Made by a program: the position numbers and the translations under genes. The notes under the pieces are model-generated. The model was not told where the DNA came from. It ran no database searches and worked only from the letters and a program-made list of their open reading frames with translations. Shown here in pieces: positions 1 to 4,839 of a stretch of 6,351 nucleotides of DNA. Each line of letters opens with the position of its first letter. Position 1 is the first letter of the stretch. Origin of the DNA: Alphaproteobacteria bacterium HGW-Alphaproteobacteria-13 (GTDB taxonomy: Bacteria > Pseudomonadota > Alphaproteobacteria > Sphingomonadales > Sphingomonadaceae); NCBI GenBank assembly GCA_002842935.1, contig PHEM01000185.1, positions 1 through 6,351 of the forward strand, given 5' to 3'.

Positions 1-12
1 AGCATCGCCGCA

Positions 13-54
13 TAAACCGACAGCGGCCCCCGCCTGCGCGGGGGCGACGGTTTA
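13..54. terminator. Long interrupted hairpin covering the gpx stop codon
   Basis: An outer 7-bp stem (13-19 TAAACCG with 48-54 CGGTTTA) encloses an inner 7-bp GC stem (27-33 CCCCCGC with 38-44 GCGGGGG) around the loop CTGC. The gpx stop codon (52-54) is part of the outer stem. On the minus strand the transcript would end in ...CGGUUUAUGC, a short U run, so this is a plausible terminator for the peroxidase transcript and possibly bidirectional. The inner GC core also resembles short palindromic repeats common in sphingomonad-type genomes, so it may be a repeat that serves as a terminator. The pairing is seen directly; termination is inferred. Confidence 0.5.
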
Positions 55-528
55 GCCTAGCAACGCCTCTATCTCCTCGCGCAGCAATTCGGGCCGCGTC
101 GTCGGGGCATGGCGCGATACCACTTTGCCGTCGCGGTCCACCAGGAACTTGGTGAAATTCCACTTGATGCCGCTGCCGAGCAGGCCGGTCTTTTCCTTCT
201 TCAGATGCTTGAAGACAGGGTCGGCGCCCGATCCGTTGACGTCGATCTTCGCCATCACCGGGAAGCTGACGTCATAGGTGAGCGAACAGAAATTCGCGAT
301 CTCGTCGGCGTCGCCCGGCTCCTGCGCGCCGAACTGGTTGCAGGGAAAGGCCAGCACTTCGAACCCGCGGCCCTTATAGTCGCGGTAAAGCTGTTCCAGC
401 TCGGCATATTGGGGCGTGAAGCCGCATTTCGATGCGGTGTTGACGATCAGCAGTACCTTGCCGCGATAGTCCGCCATCGATTGCTTGCCGCCGCCCGTCA
501 GTAGGGCTGACAGGTCATAGAGTGTCAT
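52..528 (-). CDS. Glutathione peroxidase family protein (cysteine type, probably thioredoxin-linked)
   Basis: A 158-residue thiol peroxidase that reduces hydrogen peroxide or organic hydroperoxides, probably in the cytoplasm because no signal peptide is visible. The peroxidatic residue is Cys35 in NTASKCGFT, where animal enzymes carry selenocysteine. The family block FPCNQFGAQEPG supplies Gln69, and KWNFTKF supplies Trp123 and Asn124, completing the catalytic tetrad. Cys81 (IANFCSLTYDVSFP) sits where yeast Gpx3 has its resolving cysteine, so a 2-Cys cycle recycled by thioredoxin is more likely than use of glutathione. The length is normal for bacterial members. The ATG at 528 was chosen because the family begins around TLYDLSAL and a GGAG motif lies 9 bases upstream. 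The frame stays open to 612, but that extension translates the repeat at 569-594. It lies downstream of lolD on the same strand, separated by that repeat, so co-transcription is uncertain. Confidence 0.93.
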   Translation of the reverse strand: MTLYDLSALLTGGGKQSMADYRGKVLLIVNTASKCGFTPQYAELEQLYRDYKGRGFEVLAFPCNQFGAQEPGDADEIANFCSLTYDVSFPVMAKIDVNGSGADPVFKHLKKEKTGLLGSGIKWNFTKFLVDRDGKVVSRHAPTTRPELLREEIEALLG

Positions 529-568
529 AGCCTTTTTCTCCCCGAAACGACGCGCCTTATCTCGAATC

Positions 569-644
569 GTCATCCCGGCGAAGGCCGGGATCTCTCCGGT
601 GCTCTGTGGCACGAGGGCGAGATCCCGGCCTTCGCCGGGATGAC
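569..644. repeat. Perfect 26-bp inverted repeat between lolD and gpx
   Basis: Positions 569-594 and 619-644 are exact reverse complements over 26 bases, separated by 24 bases. Each arm is also a small hairpin on its own (CCCGGC-GAAG-GCCGGG, 574-589 and its mirror), so the element can form either one long stem or two short ones. Read through in one frame, an arm gives the peptide IPAFAGMT, often seen in over-extended gene calls in Proteobacteria. As RNA it lies just past the lolD stop (662-664) and before the gpx start, so it could stop or process the lolCD transcript or protect its 3' end. That role is inferred. Confidence 0.85.
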
Positions 645-661
645 ACGCCTTGGACGTCAGC

Positions 662-1339
662 CTACGCCTCGATATGCCCTTCGTGCAAGCGCAGCACGCG
701 GTCCATCTTCGCCGCCAGCCGCTCGTTGTGCGTCGCGACCAGCGCGGCGGAGCCGTGGTCGCGCACCAGCTTCACGAACTGGTCGAACACGCGGTCGGCG
801 GTCGCCTCGTCGAGATTGCCCGTGGGTTCATCCGCAAGCACCAGCAAGGGCCGGTTCGCCAGTGCACGCGCGACGGCGACGCGCTGTTGCTCGCCGCCCG
901 ACAGCTTGCTCGGTTTGTGATGCAGCCGCTCGCCAAGCCCCAGCCGAGTCAGCAGGTCGGCAGCGCGCTCTTCGGCCTCGGCCTGCTTCGCGCCGCGTAT
1001 CAGCTGCGGCAGCACGACATTCTCGATGGCGTTGAAATCGGGCAGCAAGTGATGGAATTGATAGACGAAGCCGATCTTCTCGCGCCGCGTCCGCGTCCGC
1101 TCGCCCTGGTCGAAGCGCGTGACGTCCTCGCCGTCGATGCGGATCGTGCCGCCGAAGCCGCCCTCCAGCAGGCCGACCGCTTGCAGCATCGTCGACTTGC
1201 CCGAACCCGACGGGCCGAGCAGCGCGACGATCTCTCCGCGCCGCAGGCTGGCATCGACGCCGCGCAACACGTCAATGGTGACGTCGCCTTGCGTGAAGCT
1301 GCGTTTGAGACCGATCAGTTCCAGCACGATGTCACTCAT
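662..1339 (-). CDS. lolD: Lipoprotein-releasing system ATP-binding protein LolD
   Basis: A 225-residue ABC ATPase that powers release of outer-membrane lipoproteins from the inner membrane to the periplasmic carrier LolA, bound to the cytoplasmic face of the LolC/E membrane subunits. All ABC motifs are present in order: Walker A GPSGSGKST (42-50), Q-loop Gln94 within FVYQFHHLLPDF (typical of LolD), signature LSGGEQQR (146-153), Walker B LLVLADEP (165-172) with catalytic Glu171, D-loop around GNLD (174-177) and switch His204. The length is normal for LolD. The start codon lies inside the end of the upstream lolC/E gene in the overlap ATGAGTGA, which suggests translational coupling and equal expression. 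MacB-type ATPases are similar, but the LolC/E partner next door supports LolD. Confidence 0.95.
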   Translation of the reverse strand: MSDIVLELIGLKRSFTQGDVTIDVLRGVDASLRRGEIVALLGPSGSGKSTMLQAVGLLEGGFGGTIRIDGEDVTRFDQGERTRTRREKIGFVYQFHHLLPDFNAIENVVLPQLIRGAKQAEAEERAADLLTRLGLGERLHHKPSKLSGGEQQRVAVARALANRPLLVLADEPTGNLDEATADRVFDQFVKLVRDHGSAALVATHNERLAAKMDRVLRLHEGHIEA

Positions 1340-2582
1340 AGCGCAGCACCTGCACGGGATCGGTGTTCGCGGCCTTGAACGCGGGATAGAGCGTCGCGAG
1401 GAAGCTGAAGACGATCGCCATCACCGCGATGCCCGTAATCTCCACCGGGTCGGGCTTCGACGGCAATTCGGTCAGGAAGCGGATCGACGGGTCCCACAAG
1501 GGCTGGCCGGTCAGGAACTCGACGCCGCGCAGCACCCCTTGCCGGAAATAGAGCAGACAGAAACCCAGCGCCAGCCCGACCGCGGTGCCCGCGACGCCGA
1601 TCGACACGCCGATCGCCATGAAGATGCGGAGCACCGCGTCGCGCGGAGCGCCCATCGTGCGCAATATCGCCATGTCGCGCGTCTTGGCGCGCACCAGCAT
1701 GATCAGCGACGAAACGATGTTGAACGCCGCGACGAGGACGATCAGCGACAGGATGACGAACATCGCCACGCGCTCGACCGCCAGCGCCTCGAACAGGCTG
1801 GCGTTCATCGACCGCCAGTCGGAAATCACCGCCTGCGCCGCGACTTTTTCGGCGAGCGGCTGAAGGATCTGGCCGACCTTGTCGGGGTCGCGGGTCTTGA
1901 CCTCGATCATCCCGACCTGGTCGCCCGTCAGCAGCAGCAGTTGGGCGTCCTCCATCGGCATGACGACATAGGCCTTGTCGAAATCATAGACGCCGATCTC
2001 GAAGATCGCGGAGACGCGATAGCTGATCTCGCGCGGGACGGTGCCGAACGGCGTCGCGCGCCCAGCGGGGTTGATGATCGTCAGGTTCGATCCCACGGTG
2101 GCACCAAGGTTGCGCGCCAGCTCGCTGCCGATGGCGATATTCCCGGCGTTCGGCGTCAGTGCGTCGAGCCGGCCTTGCAGGACCTTGCCGCCCAGCGTCT
2201 GATTGCTCCGGATATCGGACACCATCATGCCGCGCACCAGCACGCCCTCGACGCGGCCGTTGAAGGTCGCAAGCAAGGGCTGCTCGATCAGCGGCGTCGC
2301 GGACACCACGCCTGGCGTCGCCCTTGCCTGTTTCAGCACATCGCGCCAGTCGTCGAGCCGTCCGCCGAAACCCTGCACGACCGCATGGCCGTTCAGCCCG
2401 ACGATCTTGTCGAACAGGTCCGCGCGCACGCCGTTCATCACGCTCATCACGATCACCAGCGCCGCGACGCCCAGCATCACGGCCGTGAAGCTGAACGCGG
2501 CGGCGACGAAGATGAACCCTTCGCCGCGCTGCGGGAGCATATAGCGTTTGAAGATGGTGCGCTCATAAGGACGCAGGATCAT
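1332..2582 (-). CDS. lolC: Lipoprotein-releasing system permease, LolC/LolE family
   Basis: A 416-residue inner-membrane subunit of the Lol ABC transporter, which extracts mature lipoproteins from the inner membrane. The layout is the classical one: one N-terminal membrane helix (about 23-49), a large periplasmic domain (about 50-270), then three membrane helices (about 272-297, 318-346, 381-403). Family marks include NGVRADLFDKIVGLNGHA after helix 1, the cytoplasmic coupling segment RAKTRDMAILRTMGAPRDAVLRIF, and the C-terminus DPVQVLRYE. The periplasmic piece TPFGTVP (177-183) resembles the Hook region by which E. coli LolC recruits LolA. Only one permease gene is visible here, so this may be a single-subunit (LolF-like) system rather than a LolC plus LolE pair. 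The ATG at 2582 was chosen because the family starts at ILxxYER; an AAGGG lies 11 bases upstream. The frame stays open to 2861, but that part has no membrane or family features. Confidence 0.93.
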   Translation of the reverse strand: MILRPYERTIFKRYMLPQRGEGFIFVAAAFSFTAVMLGVAALVIVMSVMNGVRADLFDKIVGLNGHAVVQGFGGRLDDWRDVLKQARATPGVVSATPLIEQPLLATFNGRVEGVLVRGMMVSDIRSNQTLGGKVLQGRLDALTPNAGNIAIGSELARNLGATVGSNLTIINPAGRATPFGTVPREISYRVSAIFEIGVYDFDKAYVVMPMEDAQLLLLTGDQVGMIEVKTRDPDKVGQILQPLAEKVAAQAVISDWRSMNASLFEALAVERVAMFVILSLIVLVAAFNIVSSLIMLVRAKTRDMAILRTMGAPRDAVLRIFMAIGVSIGVAGTAVGLALGFCLLYFRQGVLRGVEFLTGQPLWDPSIRFLTELPSKPDPVEITGIAVMAIVFSFLATLYPAFKAANTDPVQVLRYE

Positions 2583-2678
2583 GAGTTCGACGGCCCTTGA
2601 AGCGCAGGTGAAACGACACGCATAGGGCGGCTTTAGGGGGCGCGGACCCCGCTGGCAATGGCCGCCGCACACGCTTAT

Positions 2679-2693
2679 TGCGAACGATTCGCA
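2679..2693. promoter_or_regulatory. Perfect 15-bp palindrome, candidate Fur-type operator
   Basis: TGCGAA-CGA-TTCGCA is a perfect 6-3-6 inverted repeat set in an AT-richer stretch (TTAT before, TAAAAT after) of otherwise GC-rich DNA. The half-sites resemble the GCGAAT-type half-sites of iron-regulator (Fur family) boxes in Proteobacteria. It lies about 97 bases upstream of the lolC/E start and immediately before a TAAAAT that could be a -10 element reading rightward. The palindrome is seen directly; the identity of the binding protein is a guess from resemblance. Confidence 0.4.
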
Positions 2694-2762
2694 TAAAATG
2701 TTGCTTATCTGCCACAGGCGACGGCAAAAGCACGGCGGGCTTCCCGCAAGAGGATGACAAAT

Positions 2763-2915
2763 GGCGGTGGCGCGCCTAGCCCACGGTGACTGGTTTTCAC
2801 GCGGCCCAAAGCAACGGCCCGGTTCCAGGGAGTGCGGACCATTCGCCTGGCCCGCGCACAAGGGGGATGGCGACGTTCGTCACAGGCGCCCGGGTCTCAA
2901 AGAGGCCCGGGCGTT
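2763..2915 (+). ncRNA. Possible structured RNA, rod-like with an internal bubble (6S-like candidate)
   Basis: Folding by hand on the plus strand gives a nested series of helices. GCGCCT 2772-2777 pairs with AGGCGC 2884-2889. GTGAC 2786-2790 pairs with GTCAC 2879-2883. CGCGGCC 2800-2806 pairs with GGCCCGCG 2849-2856 with one bulge. GGTTCC 2821-2826 pairs with GGACC 2836-2840 at the tip, also with a bulge. Between the second and third helices is a large asymmetric bubble (2791-2799 facing 2857-2878). A long rod with a central bubble is the architecture of 6S RNA, and the length fits, but I cannot match a 6S consensus and the gene is not beside its usual neighbours (zapA, 5-formyl-THF cyclo-ligase). 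Ends are approximate. The strand choice rests on the hairpin at 2887-2913. It could instead be chance folding in GC-rich DNA. Confidence 0.3.
2887..2913 (+). terminator. 12-bp GC stem-loop, possible terminator
   Basis: CGCCCGGGTCTC (2887-2898) pairs with GAGGCCCGGGCG (2902-2913) across the loop AAA, with a single T-G wobble. It is followed on the plus strand by TTGTGATT, only a weak T run, so termination would be imperfect or would need another factor. Its left arm shares 2887-2889 with the outer helix of the rod proposed just upstream, so the two structures compete for those bases. No protein gene ends nearby on either strand, which makes a strong hairpin here notable and fits the 3' end of a small RNA. 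Confidence 0.45.
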
Positions 2916-2992
2916 GTGATTCCGGCGAACGGAAAAGCGTCATTCGAACCACGGCGAGGGCGTGGAATCGCGCTTCCACGGCGCCTCCGGCA

Positions 2993-3022
2993 TCGACTCG
3001 TCGCACAATGCACTCCTATTAA
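2993..3022 (+). promoter_or_regulatory. Weak sigma-70-like promoter candidate for the ompA-like gene
   Basis: TCGACT (2993-2998) and TATTAA (3017-3022) are separated by 18 bases, and each matches four of six consensus positions. If used, the leader before the start codon would be roughly 90 bases. No better pair was found between 2915 and 3107, but the match is weak and alphaproteobacterial promoters are often poor in consensus. Confidence 0.2.
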
Positions 3023-3107
3023 CGGCGCAAATCGCGGTCCCGTCTTGCAGCGGCCATCCATGTACAGGAAGGGGCGACGGGAAACTCGCGGGGGCGGCTG
3101 TTTGAGT

Positions 3108-3115
3108 GAAGGAAG
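3108..3115 (+). promoter_or_regulatory. Ribosome binding site of the ompA-like gene
   Basis: GAAGGAAG lies 6 bases before the ATG at 3122. It fixes the start directly ahead of a good signal peptide. Confidence 0.7.
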
Positions 3116-3121
3116 TAAGCG

Positions 3122-4000
3122 ATGAGTGCCGTTTCCAAACATTCCGTTACATTATTGGCGCTGGCGATGCTCGCCGGACCTGCGACCGGCAGCCTTGCCG
3201 CGCAGCCTCAGGACGCATCCGAAGGCGACGTCATGGCGACCGTATATGGCTCGCCTCCGCCGGCGTCCGAAATGACCAGGGGACCCGAGGTCGAAGGCAT
3301 CATCTCCGCGCGCAGCGGCGACAGGATGCGAGTCACGACCGCCGACGGCAACAATATGGTCATCGTCATCGACGAGAACACCCGGATCAAGTCCAGCGGT
3401 GGATTTCTGGGTCTCAACCGCAACAAGCTGGCCGCCAATGCGCTGCTCAACGGCCTGCCCGTCTCTGTCGAGACGTTGCAGTGGGACGGGGGCCTGGTGG
3501 CGAGCCAGGTCGACCTCAAGAACAAAGACCTGCGGACCGCGTCGATGATCCATGTCGGCACCGATCAGCGCTTTGCCGAACAGACAGCGGCGACGGAAGC
3601 GCTGCGCGGCCGGATGGGTGACATCGACAAATATAATGTCAAAGGCACGACGAACGTGAACTTCGACACGGGCAAGGCCGTGCTTTCCGCGCAGGCGAAG
3701 GCCGATCTCTGCGCCGCGGCCAACGCGGCCGAAGGCATGGACAACGCCCTGCTGCTTGTCGTCGGCTACACCGATTCGACGGGAAGCCAGGAATTCAACC
3801 AGGTGCTCAGCGAGAAGCGGGCCGGCAATGTCGTCAACCATCTCCAGCAGGCCTGCGGCTGGAAGCCCTATCGCATGCTCACGCCCACGGGCATGGCCAT
3901 GGGGGACCCGGCGGCCAGCAACGACACCGCCGAAGGCAAGGCGCAGAATCGCCGCGTCGCCGTGAACGTGCTCGTCAGCAAGGGACTTGACGGGCTGTAA
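3122..4000 (+). CDS. Exported OmpA-family peptidoglycan-binding protein with an N-terminal beta domain
   Basis: A 292-residue envelope protein. Residues 1-27 form a Sec signal peptide (Lys6, hydrophobic core VTLLALAMLAG, probable cleavage after SLAA). There is no lipobox cysteine, so it is not a lipoprotein. Residues about 55-135 form a beta-rich domain with the pattern VEGIISARSGDRMRVTTADG and later GLPVSVETL, reminiscent of DUF5666-type small beta domains. Residues about 173-288 are an OmpA C-terminal domain: NVNFDTGKAVLS, then GYTDSTGSQEFNQVLSEKRA, then NRRVAVNV. Asp218 and Arg233 occupy the positions, 15 residues apart, that bind diaminopimelate in OmpA-like domains, so peptidoglycan binding is likely. 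There are only two cysteines, Cys197 and Cys245, both in this domain, where a periplasmic disulfide is possible. There is no outer-membrane barrel, so it is probably periplasmic or loosely envelope-associated. It stands alone on its strand, converging on the regulator downstream. Confidence 0.88.
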   Translation: MSAVSKHSVTLLALAMLAGPATGSLAAQPQDASEGDVMATVYGSPPPASEMTRGPEVEGIISARSGDRMRVTTADGNNMVIVIDENTRIKSSGGFLGLNRNKLAANALLNGLPVSVETLQWDGGLVASQVDLKNKDLRTASMIHVGTDQRFAEQTAATEALRGRMGDIDKYNVKGTTNVNFDTGKAVLSAQAKADLCAAANAAEGMDNALLLVVGYTDSTGSQEFNQVLSEKRAGNVVNHLQQACGWKPYRMLTPTGMAMGDPAASNDTAEGKAQNRRVAVNVLVSKGLDGL

Positions 4001-4009
4001 GATGCGCGA

Positions 4010-4033
4010 AGGGGTGGGCTTTGGCTCACCCCT
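4010..4033. terminator. Shared hairpin between convergent genes
   Basis: Positions 4010-4019 pair with 4024-4033 (10 bp, one G-T wobble, loop TTTG). The hairpin begins 10 bases after the ompA-like stop and contains the stop codon of the regulator gene (4026-4028). The convergent genes lie only 25 bases apart, so one hairpin can serve both transcripts. Neither side has a long T run, so its strength as an intrinsic terminator is uncertain. Confidence 0.5.
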
Positions 4034-4709
4034 CCAGCTCGCTGATCTCTTCCAATATGGCGGCGTCGAGCACGCGCACGCGGCCCTGCTCCAGCGCGAT
4101 GACGCCCGATTCCTCCCAGCTGCGAAGCTGGCGGTTGATATGCTCGCGGCTCATCCCCGCGAAATTGCCGAGTTCGGTCTGGCTCAGCTCGACGCGGTGC
4201 GGAATCCCGGCGTCCTTGTGGATCAACCGCCGCAGATAGCGCGCGAGCCGCGGGCCGGAGGCATAGGCGCGGTCGCTTTCGATCGTATGGTCGGCGGTGC
4301 GCAGCCGCCGCGCGAGTTGCCGCATCAGCGACCAGGCGAATTCCGGGTGGCTCGCGGCGAAATCCTGGAGCGCGTTGCGGCCGAGTTGCAGCGCGCTGCC
4401 CGCGCTGGTCGCCGTGACCGACGCCGTGCGCTCGCCGCCGTCGAGCAATGCGATCTCGCCCAGCACGGCGCCGGGTTCGGCATAGGCCAGCACGATCTCG
4501 CGCCCGCCCGCCGTCAGTATCGACACCCGCGCGCTGCCTTCGGTCAGGATCAGCAGGCTGTCGCCCGCCTCGCCCTGCGCCAGCAATTCCTTGCCCCTGA
4601 CGAAACTCAGATGGACCGCGCGCCCGGCGATCTCCGCCCAGTCGGCGAGCGACAGGCCGGAAAAGATGCTGTCGGGAACCTGCAAGGCGGCGAGTTTCGC
4701 GTGATCCAT
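4026..4709 (-). CDS. Crp/Fnr-family transcriptional regulator
   Basis: A 227-residue regulator. Residues about 15-125 form a cyclic-nucleotide-binding beta-roll whose phosphate-binding cassette reads PGAVLGEIALLDGGERTASVTA. Glu85, Arg94 and Thr95 match the ribose- and phosphate-contacting residues of E. coli CRP (Glu72, Arg82, Ser83), so cAMP or a related nucleotide is a plausible ligand. A dimerisation helix follows (about 125-150), then a winged helix-turn-helix (about 150-215) with LSQTELGNFAGMSREHINRQLRSWEESGVI. SREHINRQLR is the recognition helix and resembles SRETVGRIL of CRP. The protein has no cysteine, which excludes an FNR-type iron-sulfur sensor. The ATG at 4709 was chosen because a strong AGGGGAAGGGA lies 7 bases upstream. 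The frame stays open to 4763, but that extension translates a repeat (LRRYAPRND). It follows pyrG on the same strand, separated by repeats. Targets are unknown. Confidence 0.9.
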   Translation of the reverse strand: MDHAKLAALQVPDSIFSGLSLADWAEIAGRAVHLSFVRGKELLAQGEAGDSLLILTEGSARVSILTAGGREIVLAYAEPGAVLGEIALLDGGERTASVTATSAGSALQLGRNALQDFAASHPEFAWSLMRQLARRLRTADHTIESDRAYASGPRLARYLRRLIHKDAGIPHRVELSQTELGNFAGMSREHINRQLRSWEESGVIALEQGRVRVLDAAILEEISELEG

Positions 4710-4716
4710 GCCCTGG

Positions 4717-4727
4717 TCCCTTCCCCT
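4717..4727 (-). promoter_or_regulatory. Ribosome binding site deciding the start of the Crp/Fnr gene
   Basis: On the minus strand AGGGGAAGGGA ends 7 bases before the ATG at 4709. It supports this start over the upstream ATG at 4763, which lies inside a repeat and would add an unrelated 18-residue peptide. Confidence 0.65.
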
Positions 4728-4733
4728 CAGTCC

Positions 4734-4838
4734 GTCATTGCGAGGAGCATAGCGACGAAGCAATCTCCAGCGATCGGCAAGACAGGACGATGGCTGGAGA
4801 TTGCTTCGCTACGCTCGCAATGACGAAGCAATTTCAGC
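4734..4838. repeat. Imperfect inverted repeat with a decayed third copy between pyrG and the Crp/Fnr gene
   Basis: Arm 1 (4734-4771) and arm 2 (4793-4824) are near reverse complements. They share an 11-bp outer block (GTCATTGCGAG) and a 16-bp inner block (CGAAGCAATCTCCAGC), with a short gap and mismatches between the two blocks, and a 21-base spacer separates the arms. A partial third copy (4822-4838) repeats the end of arm 1 in the same direction with one substitution and one deletion, ending just before the pyrG stop codon (4840-4842). The ATTGCGAG...GAAGCAAT form is a recognised dispersed bacterial repeat style. As RNA it would form a long stem directly downstream of pyrG and may act as a terminator or stabiliser. 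Confidence 0.8.
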
Positions 4839-4839
4839 A

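Larger units (their letters stand above)
2583..3121. other. 539-base region without a convincing protein gene between divergent lolC/E and ompA-like genes
   Basis: No reading frame here has both a good ribosome site and a believable protein. The region separates two divergent genes, so it must hold both promoters. It contains a 15-bp palindrome (2679-2693), a stretch that folds into an interrupted rod (2763-2891), a 12-bp GC stem-loop (2887-2913), a further 7-bp stem-loop (2961-2967 with 2974-2980, loop TCGCGC) and a weak promoter candidate (2993-3022). At 539 bases it is long compared with the other gaps in this window, which points to an RNA gene or complex regulation. Confidence 0.6.

Noticed and set aside
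418..432. Selenocysteine in the peroxidase active site
   Set aside because: The active-site codon encodes cysteine (NTASKCGFT), with no in-frame TGA.
650..1378. 242-residue plus-strand open frame opposite lolD
   Set aside because: It is antisense to an intact ABC ATPase and has a composition typical of a mirror frame in GC-rich DNA.
1119..2600. 493-residue plus-strand open frame opposite lolC/E and lolD
   Set aside because: It is antisense to two genes with clear family motifs, is dominated by Arg, His, Asp and Gln as expected from GC-rich antisense frames, and shows no recognisable domain.
2678..2699. TTGCGA and TAAAAT as a promoter pair reading rightward
   Set aside because: The spacer is only 10 bases, too short for a sigma-70-type promoter. 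TAAAAT may still be a -10 element with a poor -35 at 2671-2676.
2786..2800. GTGA...TCAC inverted repeat as a CRP binding site
   Set aside because: The half-sites are 7 bases apart rather than 6, only four bases each match, and the bases fit better into RNA helices.
2583..2861. Upstream extension of the lolC/E frame by 93 residues
   Set aside because: The family begins at ILxxYER, and the extension is rich in Cys, Pro and Arg, unlike an exported or membrane N-terminus, and crosses the palindrome at 2679-2693.
2786..3022. 78-residue plus-strand frame in the intergenic region, including an internal ATG at 2867 after AAGGGGG
   Set aside because: The internal ATG has a ribosome-site-like sequence, but the frame runs through the strong hairpin at 2887-2913 and the peptide is rich in Arg, Ser and Thr with no recognisable feature.
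3987..4823. 278-residue plus-strand open frame opposite the Crp/Fnr gene
   Set aside because: It overlaps the end of the ompA-like gene, is antisense to the regulator, and its C-terminus (SVIARSIATKQS and similar) is translated repeat.
4734..4824. Insertion sequence or MITE with terminal inverted repeats
   Set aside because: There is no transposase gene, the arms make up nearly the whole element, and no target-site duplication is visible. A paired dispersed repeat fits better.
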